Assembly (NCBI GenBank): GCA_021186555.1
Contig: JAJKFL010000004.1
Coordinates: 10,236,001-10,300,000 of the forward strand
Length of the DNA: 64,000 nucleotides
Source of the DNA: Reticulitermes speratus
Taxonomy: Eukaryota > Arthropoda > Insecta > Blattodea > Rhinotermitidae
Direction: 5' to 3'
Positions 11,630 through 55,200 of this stretch are shown in pieces; position 1 is the stretch's first letter, and the number at the start of each line of letters is the position of its first letter. Both the position numbers and the translations under genes were made by a program. The notes beneath the pieces are model-generated. The model was not told the DNA's origin. It was given only the letters and a program-made list of their open reading frames with translations, and made no database searches.

Positions 11630-11915
11630 GGGCCAGGATAGTGCAGTCAGTTTAGCAACTTCCTATAGGCTGGACAGTCTGGGGAACAAATCCTAGTGGG
11701 GGCGACATTTTCCGCACACATCCAGACCAGCCCTCGGGCCCACCCAGCCTCCTATAGAATGGGTACCAGGTGATTCCAGGGGGTGAAGCAACTGGTGCAT
11801 GGCATTAACCATCCACCCACATCTAGCACCAAGGTTAAAGAAATAGTAGAGCTATACCTCTACTCCCCCTCTGTGTCTTCATGGCAGGTTATAGGGTGAA
11901 CTTTACTTTTTACTT
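11630..11915 (+). repeat. tRNA-derived SINE, family A, full-length copy
   Basis: It opens GGGCCAGGATAGTGCAGTCA with AGTTTAGCAACTT, continues through CCAGACCAGCCC and CCACCCAGCCTCC, then TAGAGCTATACCTCTACTCC and GGGTGAACTTTAC at the 3' end. Other copies lie at 47035, 47785, 48945 and, on the minus strand, 52703. The 5' end has tRNA-like A- and B-box spacing, so it is probably tRNA-derived. Confidence 0.7.
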
Positions 11916-12429
11916 CAGTACATCAATTCCAGCCACCAACAAAAAACATCCCTCTATCAACTGTTACAGAACTAAAGCAATGATGAAGTGCTTATGCATT
12001 TACGGTACTTTTCCCTACCTACATGCATACACAACACATTACATGAATCCAAAATTCAGTCAAGGTAACATTAAATCCATTATATGCTTCAGATAACAAG
12101 ACTGAGCCATTTTTAGGCATGTTCACACAGTTGCAAAGTGCCTATTAGCTTTGTCATGTCTGTCTGTGCGCACATATCACCTCAGCTCCCACTGGACACA
12201 TTTTCATGAAATGTTATAATAGAGACTTTTATAAAAATCTGTCTAGGAAATCAAAATTTGTTTCAAATCAGACAACAATATTGGGCACTTTACATGAAGA
12301 CTTAAGTGTGTGTATATTGTTGGCATCAACACAGAACTGCCATACAATTGATCTCATCAGTTTGAATGGTATCAGGTTGTTAGCATAGCACAGGGGTTAT
12401 TAGCTACGTTAGAAATTCATCAATTCATC

Positions 12430-13540
12430 AACAGTGCAAAACAAGTTTGTATTTAAGTATCTTCTTAATGCCACTTTAAGTTGAGCCTTTTTGTTCATCA
12501 GACTTGTGCATCTAGATGGTACACTGCTGAATATTTTGATGCCAGCACAGTATATACATTTCTGAAAACATGAAATTTGGCAAATGGCCTAGGAAGATGG
12601 TACTTATTCTGTGTATTAATGACATGTACAGCTAAATTTGTGTGGAATTTTTCTTGATTATTTACAGTGAAGTCCATTCATGAAAATATATATTCACATG
12701 GAAGAGATAAAATTTCTAACCCCTTAAACAGACTTTTACATGAGTTTCTACGTTTTTCACCAACCATCGTTCAATTTTCTTTTATAGAGTAAACACTTCT
12801 ACTGTTAGACAAACTACTGCCCACAATTATTTCATATTTCATTATGGAATGAAAATAGGCAAAACAAATTGTTGTTAAGAGTGTAAGTACTGCTGATGTG
12901 AGCCATATAGCTAACTGCACAACATGCTCCACATAACTTAGGAATCATTTGACTAATATGATTCTTCCAATTCAGGTGGTTATCTATCTGCAAGCCAAGG
13001 TATTTTGTGCTTGATAGACTCTTCTACATACTTTTCATTATAATGAAAACATAATGAATACTGTAGAGAATTATTTGTTAGATGTTATTACAGATGCCTT
13101 ATACAGATTTACTGGCAGTAAACCATTTACTCATGTGAGAATGAACTATGTTTGACACTGAATAAAAATCAGCATAGTTTCTACTAGAAATGACAACGCT
13201 AGAGTTATCGGCAAATGTTATGAATTCGGATGGAAGTACTAATTCTAGGAGGCAGGTCATATATGTAAGTAATAAAAAGTAAGCATCTTACAACTGTCCC
13301 TTGTAGAATTCATGTGTTTTATTGTTCCCTGTTTGAGAAGAAAATTCTGAGTTGTTCTGTTACATGATTTTATTTCAGATTTTTGTTTTCTGTCTGTTAG
13401 AATATGAATCAATTTGCACCTGTGTTTTGTGTGCATGAAAATTGTAATTTAGCTAGCAACAGTTCATGATTTACACAGTCAAAAGCCTTGCCCAAAACAA
13501 AGAAAATTCCAAAATTCCTCCAACACACACACACACACAC

Positions 13541-13578
<38 letters not shown>

Positions 13579-14430
13579 CAGATTTTGATACACTATCTGT
13601 TAGCTTGAAGGCACCATTTTCCATAGATATATAAATAATGGCTTCACCTATTATGCATAACATCAAGTATTTTATAAAGAACAGTTAATAGACAAACAGG
13701 CCTATAAATTGTCATACTAGTTTTGTCTCCTTTTTGTACAGCTGTTTTACCATTGAAATTTTTAGATGGTCAGGGAAAGTACCTATGTATAGTGAGTGAT
13801 TACAATTACAGCTCAATGGGCAACTAATTAGAGATGGGTAAGATTTAAAAAATTTACTTGTTATTTCATTATAACATGATGAGTTTTATTTTTTTATTTG
13901 AGTGAACACGCTATAGTGTTTACCTCAGTTTCAGTGGTTGGAATAACTTTAAGACCAAGGAAATTTCCAGATAATGATGGTTTTAAAAGTGAAACAGCAC
14001 CTTCTTTTCTCACATTACATAAATTTTAATTTTCAGTAAGTTAGATACAATTATTAAAGGCATCCGCATTTTCATGATCCTTTAATTTTTTTATTGTTCA
14101 TAAAAAGGGAGGGCATCTGACTAGTTAAAGGTACTTTTCCCATTTCTTTTCTTACAATATGCCACATTGTTTTTATTTTGTTTCTGATTTTCCTGTAATT
14201 CTCCCATAATGCTGCTTTATTTTAGCTTGTCATATAAGTAGCCACTGTCATAACAGAACTTATAAGTAATCATGATCTGTTGGTCAGTATCCTACACAGT
14301 GGAGCAATTTTATAATGGGAATTTCATATCACATATATCAGGCCCACCCAACCCACTGCCGTGGAAACATTTGAAATGAGAAAACATCATTTAACCCTTT
14401 CTCTGGCAAAGCCGAGATAGAACGCCAAAG
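12430..14430 (-). mobile_element. decayed non-LTR retrotransposon, reverse transcriptase 3' half
   Basis: Minus-strand translations with stops and frame changes include LGKAFDCVNHELLLAKLQF near 13430-13510, the reverse transcriptase palm motif. Near 12620-12850 they include FHSIMKYEIIV, CKSLFKGLEILSLPCEYIF and VNNQEKFHTN, the typical C-terminal tail of Jockey/CR1-type ORF2 proteins. The 5' limit is uncertain. The copy is clearly dead. Confidence 0.6.
13519..13577. repeat. (CA)n(TA)n microsatellite
   Basis: A run of CA dinucleotides continues directly into a long TA run. It sits inside the decayed LINE sequence. Confidence 0.9.
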
Positions 14431-14629
14431 CAATTTTGAGAATTTACGAGCTCTATATTTACGGAGACATTAAATTACATTACTGACTCATTACGTAAAA
14501 ATGTGCTAAAAAGAGCAACACATTAGTCTAGGGTGTGAATTGCATTTTTGTATACTTTCCTGTTTATTATTATTATTATTATTATTATTGGTATATTATA
14601 TTTATTATTATATTATTATATATTATTAA

Positions 14630-15048
14630 TATTATGTTTTCTGGCTCTAAATCTTGTCACTACCATGGACATTATTGGTCTACGAGTACCCACTCGGAAC
14701 CTCCAAGACTTTCCTTTGTTTCATGTTAGTTCATCCTATAAAAATTGTCCCTCCTGTCGGTGTGCAACTGCCGCAAATTCAGTTTGTAATCAATTGAATG
14801 TCTTCAGAAGGCAAATTGTCACACTTAGTCAGATGTGATATTTTATTACATTATTTTAAGGTGTCCTTATTAATTATTTAAGTATTTTTTATTTGTTTGT
14901 TTGTTTTGGTTGTGTTTGTTTCATTTGTGTCCTGTTCATTGTTTGTTGTTATTTGTGTTTGTCTGTTGTGCTACCATCTGGCTGTTGACTTGGCACATTA
15001 ATAAACTAGAATTGAATTGAATTGAATTGAATTATTATTATTATTAGC
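14630..15048 (+). mobile_element. LINE 3' end with (GAATT)n and (ATT)n tail
   Basis: One plus-strand frame reads DIIGLRVPTRNLQDFPLFHV, then NCPSCRCATAANSVCNQLNV and FRRQ, a recurrent C-terminal segment of insect LINE proteins. It is followed by a T/G-rich 3' UTR and TTAATAAACTAGAATTGAATTG repeats. A microsatellite tail suits a non-LTR element. The clade is not determined. Confidence 0.55.
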
Positions 15049-16209
15049 ATATTTTTATTGCACATGATGTATAGAAAACTACACAAATTTATACATATAA
15101 CTACATGTATACTTATTCAGTCTTCATTTCGTGTGTTGAATTTCATGTTGCCTGCGTGCAGACTGCCGAAGATGCCCACACCACATAAAAGGTTGAGCAG
15201 GCCTGATGTATACAGCTAATATAATCGGTTTTTGATTTAGCATGGTCATGAACACAGTGACTGAAACTACAAGTAAAAATAACCCTCTGTTAACTTTTAA
15301 AGCACACAGTTACGATGACTACACCAACTGCGAAAATACAGTGATGATAAAGAGTGTTTGAAACACCACCCCAAACAAACTATTTATTACAAGACCTCCA
15401 GCAATAGGTCATCTATGCTAAGATGATTACTAATTTTTCAATCCTGAAAAATCTCACGCAAAGTGAGATTGTATGTTCTCATGGTGAAAGGTATCAAAAT
15501 TTCAGTGTTGAAGGGCATGATACCATGTAGTTTGGTACACTGGTGCCAATGTTCTGGAGGCACCTGCTGCTTCCATCTTCAGGGTATATCTACCCTGAAG
15601 GTGAAAGCATTACTAACTGCACAGCATCACATCTCAGAGGACCATATATCTTGATTTCACACATTTGTAGGAAAGGCTCCTGAAAGCTGCTTGCATGCTT
15701 GAGAATTCTTTTAAAGTGTTACTACTTTTTCTTGCTAGAAGTTTACACTGCATGTCAGAACTGATGTCACCAGTGAACTTAAAAGTATAATTCTATGCCA
15801 CCTTCCAATAGTCTGCAAATCAGGTATCAATAAAATGTCCCATGTTGTTCAGGCACAGGGTTTTCATTACATAACCCTACATATGTGATGAACTAGTTTA
15901 GCCTGGCTTGTTTTTACAAGCATGTTTGCAGCATCATAATTTGAAAACTCTATATTAATTGCTGACACCCAGACAAAGAGGGACAAGGTGATTCCCTTGC
16001 ATTACTGCAGGCAAGAAATGAGATTGTGAAATGGATATGGTCTTACTGCTCTGTTCTAGTCTTGGCCCATAACACTTAAACACCTACGTTGGTGTTTTTT
16101 GAACCTTATTTCTCGCCTCCCATAATAAGGAAAAGTCTTTGGACCGGGCCCAAACACGTAATTTATAAGCCAAGCTTTCACTCAAGCACATTAAAAACAT
16201 ATATACTTA
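15049..16209. other. intergenic with only small dispersed-repeat phrases
   Basis: A phrase 'tgctgcttccatcttcagggta' at about 15567 recurs in altered form at 19590 and 61925, marking another dispersed repeat. No gene or bounded element is recognised. Confidence 0.35.
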
Positions 16210-16217
16210 AAAATTTG

Positions 16218-17087
16218 GGCACTAATGCAGTTTAGGTCCACCACTGTGTATCCAGTGTGCAGTGACGATGTTCCAGTACGCTGAGGGGCGTGGTTTGCGT
16301 GGCGCGTTGTGGCCTCGCCCCTCTCTCCCTACTTCAACTTGCAGCGCTCATTTCAAACAAAGAAACTTAGGTTAGCGTGTAGGCTATGTCTCTGTTCTGT
16401 ATATGAAGGGAATGGCCACTGGACACAAACTTAGGTTAGCGTTCAGGCTATGTCTCTGTTTTGTATATTAAGTGAATGACCACTGGACACAAACTTAGGT
16501 TAGCGTTCAGGCTATGTCTCTGTTCTGTATATGAAGGGAATGGCCACTTGACACAAACTTAGGTTAGCGTGTAGGCTATGTCTCTGTTTTGTATATTAAG
16601 TGAATGGCCACTGGACCCAAACTTAGGTTAGCGTTCAGGCTATGTCTCTGTTTTGTATATTAAGTGAATGGCCACTTGACACAAACTTAGGTTAGCGTTC
16701 AGGCTATGTCTCTGTTTTGTATATTAAGTGAATGGCCACTGGACACAAACTTAGGTTAGCGTTCAGGCTATGTCTCTGTTCTGTATATGAAGGGAATGGC
16801 CACTGGACACAAACTTAGGTTAGCGTGTAGTAGTAATCTGTGGTGTAGGCTATGTCTCTGTTACAGTCAGCGCGATATTTCAACCTCGTCCCCCTCATTA
16901 CACTACCTATTCACGGTAACGGCTATCGCTCTGTGTAGTACAGTACAGTGTCGCGGTCTCCCTCTCCACTTTAACGTTGCTCCTCCTCTTTCCATACCCC
17001 CTACCACACATAGCCTTCTAGACTCACTCTGTCGTCCTTCCTATAGAAAATTTTCCTGCTGTGGTGGACCTAAACTGCATTAGTGCC
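16218..17087. mobile_element. 870-bp non-autonomous DNA transposon with 8-bp TSD
   Basis: Terminal inverted repeats of about 27 bp begin GGCACTAATGCAGTTTAGG and continue to a shared CCACCAC. Perfect 8-bp duplications AAAATTTG flank the element at 16210-16217 and 17088-17095. The interior is GC-richer than its surroundings, carries a 64-bp minisatellite and encodes no recognisable transposase. The termini do not match hAT (CAG) or Tc1/mariner (TA). I cannot assign a superfamily. Confidence 0.85.
16363..16860. repeat. 64-bp minisatellite, seven units plus a partial
   Basis: Units start at 16363, 16427, 16491, 16555, 16619, 16683 and 16747 with AAACTTAGGTTAGCG, and a partial starts at 16811. 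Spacing is exactly 64 bp. Units come in variants (gtgtagg versus gttcagg; tatatgaaggg versus tatattaagtg) that are mixed along the array. It lies wholly inside the transposon. Confidence 0.95.
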
Positions 17088-17095
17088 AAAATTTG

Positions 17096-18701
17096 AGCCC
17101 ATTTAACTGCAAATGTCTATAATTCGATGCTACAATACTTTGTGAACATAAACAGCAACAATAATAAGCCAAAGAAAAATGTTCTTATTATTTAACACGA
17201 AAGACTGCATAACATGAGCAATGTAACTGCAGATACACTTGTATTTTTAAAATAATGATAATGATACATGAAAATAGAAAGTAACAAAAAAACAGAATGA
17301 AAATTTATTTACTTACCTAATGTGACGGATGAGACAGCATATTCTTCACGATCTCATCCCAGTCTGGAATACAGGTTGCGAGAGCTACAAGCATATCAGG
17401 TGCACTGCTAGAACTATTTATTCCTCTTCTTAATTTTCAAACATGTCGAAATCGAAAATCCAAGTTTACATATTTAGTTTGTATTAAATGGCAGCAGCGA
17501 CAAGACAGTACTCCTAGTTGTAAGGTAAATCCTCTGTACAATCTCAATATGTAAAACAGCACTCATTTTACGTACACATAACTACTATCCTACTCTGTGA
17601 CAATGAATCTCCCGCCTATTTCGACAACAAATGTAACACTGCCATTGGGATAGTATGACTATTTGAGAATGTTAGCTGCAGTACGAAAAGTACCTGTTGC
17701 TGTTAGGGACGTGAGAGAATAAAGTAACAGGCCATATGTCAAAATCTCCCTTATTTAAAATAAACTCTCGGTACAAATGAATTACCTCATGAATATGTTA
17801 GAAGGAACGTTACGACGAAGTTATACATGTGTAATTTTTGTGGTAATTAATTTATATAATTTAATTATTTGGTAGAAAACATAATGATATGTGGAGGACA
17901 TTTCCTTGCTTGCTTGTGGTACTGCTGTAATGGCGGTGTGCTTAAATTATATCATATGCCCTACCAATCACATAGCAATTTAATGCAAGTTGTCATTCAA
18001 TTTTCACGTTCCATCTAAGTTACGCTGTGTTATTTTTCGTTAATAATGTAACTATAGATCTTGTTCTCAGTTTCTATTAGGTTAGGTAATGTTATGCTAA
18101 AGTAATTCACCTCAACGAAGAAATAAATGCGTAAAATGTCATGTAACCACCGCACTCGGTTTGCACTGCTATTCACCATTCTCGCACAGCTTCATATATA
18201 GTAGTAATCTGTGTTCATATGATTCACAACGATTTTAAATACCACGATAATCAGAGATACAATCTGCCTCCAAATTATTTGCTTGTTTTCACAGAAACTG
18301 CATGATAAAATTCTATTGTGTGTCTTGACACAGAGTGGCATAAACGAATTATTCAAATTCACACATTTTCCCATAAGAGCAGGAAGGACCGAAAATGACT
18401 AAATTTTCACTCTTACCGTTTTATAGCGCCTATCATTGGGTTGAAACGTCATTTTCGTTATCCACATGCATGTCAGTTACAGCTGCACTCTGTCTGGCAA
18501 AATAAGTAACAATTACGTTATTGTAGTAAAAACGTTACTGTAATTAACGCCTAATAAATGGCATGAGAAAATATTTTTAATTATAATTAACTGATTAGTG
18601 TTAGATTTTACTCCATAGAAGAGGGCAGATGAATTTGCAATGTAAAAGTGCACACGAGTTTTGACCATATATGTCGAGAATAAGTATGTATTATGTTGGA
18701 C
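17096..18701. other. intergenic, nothing recognised
   Basis: AT-rich sequence with no conserved coding segment and no element boundary that I could define. Confidence 0.4.
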
Positions 18702-18990
18702 ATCTAGTGGCTCATTCGGTAGCGTCCTGGTCTCCTACGCCGGCGACCCGTGTTCGATCCCAGACGAGTCCGGTATTTAGTGTCATGGAAATGGTATACG
18801 GTGATGAGGTAAAGAGGTGATAACAATCAAGCAGACAGCTGGGGAGTACTGCGGCTGGTGATAAGTGATGCAGACGAGTTGAAGAAGTGGCAAGGCAGGT
18901 GCGTGACAGCGGACCGAAAGCTGTAGAGGCGTTTGGGGGTGATGTAGGAGACCAAACGCGAAAAGTGAGCCATGGATGTTTTTTTCTAAT
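18702..18990 (+). repeat. tRNA-derived SINE, family C
   Basis: The head TAGTGGCTCATTCGGTAGCG carries an A box, and CCGTGTTCGATCCCAGACGA carries an excellent B box at normal tRNA spacing. There is no acceptor-stem pairing or 3' end typical of a true tRNA. A roughly 200-bp unrelated body follows, ending in a T-rich run near 18980. The long antisense reading frame across it is a by-product of the repeat. Confidence 0.7.
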
Positions 18991-21647
18991 TAATTGAATT
19001 GTTGATAATTTTGGGATTGATCTTAGAATTGCGTATGCAAATGGTTGAGTACGTACGCGTGGATTTGCTGGTGTGAAATTGTCTGGATCTCCTAGGATAT
19101 AAGGTTGATAACTTTGAATCCTCCCACACTGATAGATTCTAAATCCAGTGCACATATCTGCCAAAGTAATTAATACTGAAGTGCTACTTTGAAATGTGAG
19201 AAGTACTAGGTGACTAAAGAAAGAAACATGTAGTAGTAACATATGATACAAAGAAATAAACTAAATAAAAAATTGGGGGAAAGTTCTATTAATATCACAC
19301 ATTTCTTAAACCAATTTTAACCAAAAGTGGAATATGTCAATACATTGTAGTAGTCTTCCAGTAACAAATTTAAGGAAAATACATTTAGCGGCTTTTTGAG
19401 TCATTACACGTGCACAGATGGACAGACTAACAAACTGAAGCTAATAGGCGCATTTTTGCAATGCTTTGTTGTAAAAGCACCAACCAAAAACTATTACAAT
19501 GGGTTTTTTGAAATGTTAACAATTACACTTTGATTATTCCATCCAGGCCTGACACATGATACTGTGGAGAATGGCATACAGTTTTGAAGAAGCTTACTGC
19601 CTTCATCTTCAGGGTAGTCCAAGAAGGCAGTGGTACCAGAACAAAACCTCCCATGCTGATGTCAATAGCGCCTCACCTAAGGTGACACGGCATTCCATGA
19701 CAGCAGTAATATGTGAAACAATAAAAGCAATCATGTGTTATATTTTATACTTCATATATTTCTAATATGTATACAGCACGAGTGCATAACTACAAGTTTG
19801 TGGTACATGAATTAAACTCACAAATTTGATGCCTCTGTCAAAGACAATGTCTACCACTACCACAGCTGATGAATGTTGTAAAGAAGCACAGTGTCATTTA
19901 AAATACTTGGCAAATTTTAAAAGTGATAGTTGGGAGAGGAGGGAGTAAAATGGAAGAATTTTTATGTACAACTAACTAGGAATCAAAACATGTCAAACAC
20001 AACAAACAAGTCAAATGGAAGAGAACTGAATCATATTTCTCTAGTGTAACAACTTGTGCAACATCTCTCCCTCCCCTCACACCTCCCGCTTCTCTCCCTC
20101 CAATACATTTGCTTCTCAAAGTAGCACTGGTTGTGTTGTGGCACAGCATCCATTCATTACATTCAATACTAAACCTCGTTTTCAAAACATCTGTATGGCA
20201 CTTGGAGAAGGTAGTTTCAATGTCAGTACAAGATTAACAAAACATTTTCTTCTCATCCAGATTTACAGCACTTGGAAATTGGATGGATTACATAACAATA
20301 GCTGTAGTTCTGTTACTTCATTTTAGACATTTTCCATTATTTCAGATGTCAATAATTATAACATCAAACATGTTTAATGATTCTGTGTGACTGAAACACT
20401 CTGAACAAGACTCATGATTTTGTTCAATAAGTTTTCTTCTCAGCTTTATACAAAAGAAAACTCAAAACATATTCATATATTTACCACAATCTGAAAATGT
20501 TAGTCATTTTCTTTAACTACAAAATCATTGATATACCAACATTTAATATGTAATACCCTCCAAAAATACGATAAAAATACACGACATTGCATGAAGTTGA
20601 CACTTAGAAATTTCTGCTCAAAAGCAGCACAAACACACTTAAGTCTATTTACATACTGAGAGGGAACACCAAATACAGCAACAGTCTTGTCTGGCAAATC
20701 AGATCTTTAAAATGTTGGTACCTCAAACCTCATTAGCTTAACATGATCCATTCATACATAAATTTGATTCATAGATATGCAAAATGCAAATGGTATAGCC
20801 TGGATCAATGCCTGCACATTTTGAATGACCCAAACACACATAAAGGCTTTGACCTTCCACTTTTAAATTTGATTTTGCATCATATATAAAGCACAAGGGC
20901 AGTAATCCTGTTCATACAGACATTTTATTATGCTATGCATATAAGACGCAAATGGAATAGAAATGTAAAAACAACCCAAAGAAACATGGCATGGAATACT
21001 ATAGCTGCACACCATTTTGATTTGGCAAGAACTCCAGATCATATTTTCTCTGGCATCACCACTACAATATACAAGTCGAACACCTGCAGGCTTCACTAAT
21101 TTCTCCCGCGTTCAGAGCGCACGCTCAATCAAATAGTTAACTCTGTGACTTTTATACTGGTTATAATAAAAACACCTATATTTATATATATATATATATG
21201 TACAATGATACCTTCATACATAAGCACACATCCCAACATATACACATACACACTACACTCAATCAATGATTTGGACAATATATGCAGGGGGGGGGAGGAA
21301 AAAAGGGGGGGGGGGGCTACAATAATTCATTATGAATTTTTCACAAGACATTCAAGACTGCTAATTTCTATGTGTATATATATATATCAATCCAAAGGAA
21401 ATAATAAAACAGAACTAAGGAGATTCAGTTAATAAGGGGTGCTGTCTGTCTGATAAACGGGACTCAGCACATTGCATATGTAGGCCTTACTTCAATGAGG
21501 AGTAACGTAATTCGAGGCAATTAGACCTTGTAATATCTGTGCCCAGGTGGCCACACGGGACAATGTTCTTCCCTGCTGTTAACAACCACTGGTACACACT
21601 GTCACTTAGGCAGCACACACGTTCGCCCCGCTGCCTGTCAGCTTAAC
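18991..21647. other. region beyond the FBXO11 stop: 3' UTR and intergenic sequence
   Basis: FBXO11 ends at 21648 on the minus strand, so the right part of this stretch must hold its 3' UTR. A minus-strand AATAAA (plus-strand 20924-20929) is a weak candidate signal. (TA)n runs occur near 21185 and 21378, a G-rich run near 21288-21316, and a dispersed-repeat phrase near 19590. No other gene is recognised. Confidence 0.4.
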
Positions 21648-52003
<30,356 letters not shown>

Positions 52004-52148
52004 AGAATGACCTAAACAAAGGACACCCTTCCACCAAACCAGGCAGCCATTTTCTCATTCAGAGAACAATTCAGTGACGGCCCAATAAGAGCATTTGATA
52101 TCGTCACGTGATAACAATAATTTCGGTGTGGTGGGTCTGATCCGTGGT
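52004..52148. promoter_or_regulatory. 145-bp divergent promoter between FBXO11 and RCE1
   Basis: The start codons at 52003 (minus) and 52149 (plus) face away from each other. The space holds a YY1-like CAGCCATTTTC (52044-52054), a CCAAT box (52082-52086) and the palindromic E-box TCACGTGA (52104-52111). No TATA box is obvious. 5' UTRs must be very short, or transcription starts overlap. Motif calls are by eye. Confidence 0.75.
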
Positions 52149-52261
52149 ATGGAGGGCTGGTGGCATACGGAATATTCTTGTTTAACATCTGCAGGGGCAT
52201 GCTTTCTTCTCTCTGTCGTTTACGTTGCTAGTTTCTATATATGGAACTCCCCACATAACAG
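52149..52261 (+). CDS. RCE1: RCE1 coding exon 1 (start)
   Basis: Starts at ATG 52149 with [17 protein letters not shown] hydrophobic helix [20 protein letters not shown] follows, matching the first membrane segment and YVWKS-type motif of RCE1. Donor AACAG|GTAATA leaves two bases of arginine, completed by G at 52479 to give [11 protein letters not shown]. An alternative open frame from 52396 lacks the membrane segment and is rejected. Confidence 0.88.
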
Positions 52262-55200
52262 GTAATAATATTAACACCTCTTGCCCATTTTATAATATAA
52301 AAGTTGCGACCCTTCGCACATGACAGGGTCGCCAACCATATCACTGCTGGGAGTAGTTTGTAGAAATGTAACTAACTACCAGTGACAAACGCAGTATGAG
52401 TAATGATATGTATGTGGCTTTAATGCACAATTTCCTTCCCAAAGAATTTTATAATATAATTTGTCTTTCACGTTGTAGGGATCATCCATCCACCATAAAG
52501 AAGAGATTCCTGAGCGTTTTCGTAATGATGTTTATATCTCCACTATTTTTGTATTATTTTTCCCAAGAACGTATTTTTCAGGAGGTGAGTGCAATTACCA
52601 CACGATAAGTGTTATGTTTGTGTCATCATTTCATAAGAATTTCCGTAACTTTGTAACAGGAGTATTTTGACTTACCTGCCCTGCGCCAGTAAGCCCACAC
52701 CAAGAACTGTTTATGGGGCAGTGGAGGTATAGCATCACACATTCTTAACCTTGGTACTAGATGGAGGTGAGTGGTCAGTATCACGCTCCGGCCACTTTAC
52801 CCTCCAGGGAACGAGACCCCCAGTACCCACTAAATAGGAGGATGGGTGGGTCCCAGGGCAAGAGAAAACTATGCGGGGTTTAGATTGAGAATATGTTTAT
52901 TTTAATGCAGTGTGTTGGTGAGGAATGTGAACTAAGTCATAGAAATGAGGTTGAGGGAGGATGTGGCCTGATGTATAGGCCACAACCCTCCACCCTTATT
53001 CCCACTGCAAGACTGCTTTAACACATGATGTGGCTAAACTTAAAAAACTGAACAGTTAACTGGTAAAGAGTGTTAAACACAATTATGTATTGAATAAGTA
53101 CCTTTTTTGTCACAATTATGGCAGCTCCATGTTTTGTTTGATTTCATTTAAGCTATAATCTGGCTGTAGTAACAATTATATGCAAAGGAAGACCATGAAG
53201 TACTTTACACATTTACATTAAAATAATAATTGAGATCTCAATTTTACATTTATGTGGAGGATTGTCATCTTTAGTTGGTCATACATGTTTTAAAGTTATT
53301 AAAATTATTGTGATTTGAGATGACAAGGTCATTATAGATATTGTAAATATTTAGTCTGTATAGATATTGTGGTGATAGAATTATAAATCTGACGAAAACA
53401 AAGCAGAATGTGGTTTGTTTTAAGTCCTGTATGTGTTGATAGAAAAGAGAATGTGTACTTAAATAATGAAATGTATAAGGTGCTGAACAACATTTAAAGG
53501 CAGAGTTTCTTCCTAGGCAGCATAAAGCATACTAAATTTCTTGAAAATGTTGGTAATGATTTCCCAGTCAACACAGTGTAACATCCCTGAAGACCCAAAT
53601 TTTTATCAACAACACTGTCAGAACCTCAAGTTTTTCATAGTTTGAGATTATCAGGATGAAATGAGTTTAAACAGCATTGCTAAAGATTATGTGGTGGATG
53701 CTAGCAGGTTTCTTTGCAAGAAATTATGCAGTAACTTCCACTCAGCTTATTTATTAATTCTTCATCAATTATACAGGATCTCGAGCGAGATCGTTGGTAA
53801 TGAGTCTGCTGCACGTACAGAGTGCGCTTGTATGGAGGTGCCTTGAAGTGGAAAGCGGAGCTTACGGGAAGAGTGTTCTTGCTGACCAGTGCGCTGCTGC
53901 TGTGAATGAAGGCGGAGAGAGAACCGCTCATGGCGTGCAGGTTAAGCGTCGGTCTACTGCTGTATTCCTTTGGCTGTATGCTTTACTCCTTTGGGATGTG
54001 TGAACAACTGGCTTACTCCTTTGCTGACGACTGAATGTTGACTGATACTGGTTGGTGTAACTGTGCTCCTTTTATATCCAGCCAGCGCAGGACTGATGTG
54101 CTGTGATTGGCTGCTTGACGTAGGTGGGTCTCGCCCAGTGCTGGGTGGCTCTCTAGTTGAGGCAAGGGCCTTTTAGCATGTAGCCGTGCTCTTCTCCTGG
54201 TGCTGTTTTGAGAAGTGGAGCATGGCAAGTGTACTGTGCTCTGTAGTGGGAAAGTTCCCACAATTAAATGGAGCCACATGTCCATTCGTGTATTGCTTGG
54301 CAGGCTGTTTGTGTATAGATGACTGTCTGCTTTTTTCAGGCTACCCTGTGGCAACTGTTGGGTCTGAGGATCCATGGCCTGCTTCCTGCTCTTGTTATTC
54401 CAATGTTTCTTACAATGGTCCTGTTTCTTGGTCCACTCTGCATGCAGGGGTTTAGTGGACTGTGGAAATTATATACTGGTAGGTGTTTCAGATCAGTGCA
54501 TATTAAGTTAATTAGATTAACTGAAATAAAAGTGGAAACATTGTTTTGGATTTGATGATGTAATTGATTGTACTTCGTGCCTGCACAATTTTAAAATATT
54601 TTTTTCTACTGTTTGCTGTAATGATAGACAGAACAGAGATATAAACCACATGTGCCTTTCTTCTCTGGATGGAAACTTTTGAAAGGTCAGAATTGTGACT
54701 GGATAGGTGGAAGACTCATATCAGATGTACAGCAGTAAAGCAAAATGCTTTGTACTGCAGCCATCACAGCATGAAAATAAGTTTTTTCCATTTTGTAAGT
54801 TAAAATCACTCTTCCTGTTACAGGCATGGGCACCACCAGGATTTCCAAAGGTTGGGGGGGGGGGGGGGTGCTTGAAAACGAACATTAAGCCATCTAAGAA
54901 CATTTATATGGGTTGTGCTAGAAGCTCTAGTTTTTACATCCTGTTGTGATATATAAATTATATTATCAAAAACCGTTGATCACAAGTAAAATCTTTTATT
55001 ATCAGTAGTAATATTTATTATGGCATGTTTCAGCCGGCTTTGCCATCCCAGGTAATACAAAATACAAAATACTTGTAGGGTTAATTGCAATTTTAGTTGT
55101 GATTGACAGTTTTTGTCATATGATTGTGCTAGAGTTGTGGGTATCTTTTTTAAAATATAGATGATTTATTGTTAATATTTAGTATGTGGTGTGTTTTCTT

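Noticed and set aside
18705-18780. Possible tRNA gene
   Set aside because: A and B boxes are good, but there is no acceptor stem or anticodon-arm fit, and a long body with a T-rich end follows, so it is a SINE head.
18712-19251. 179-residue open frame on the minus strand
   Set aside because: It runs antisense through the SINE and has no recognisable domain.
52396-52478. Alternative RCE1 start with [12 protein letters not shown]
   Set aside because: It would lack the first membrane helix, whereas the exon at 52149-52261 supplies it in the right phase with a proper donor.
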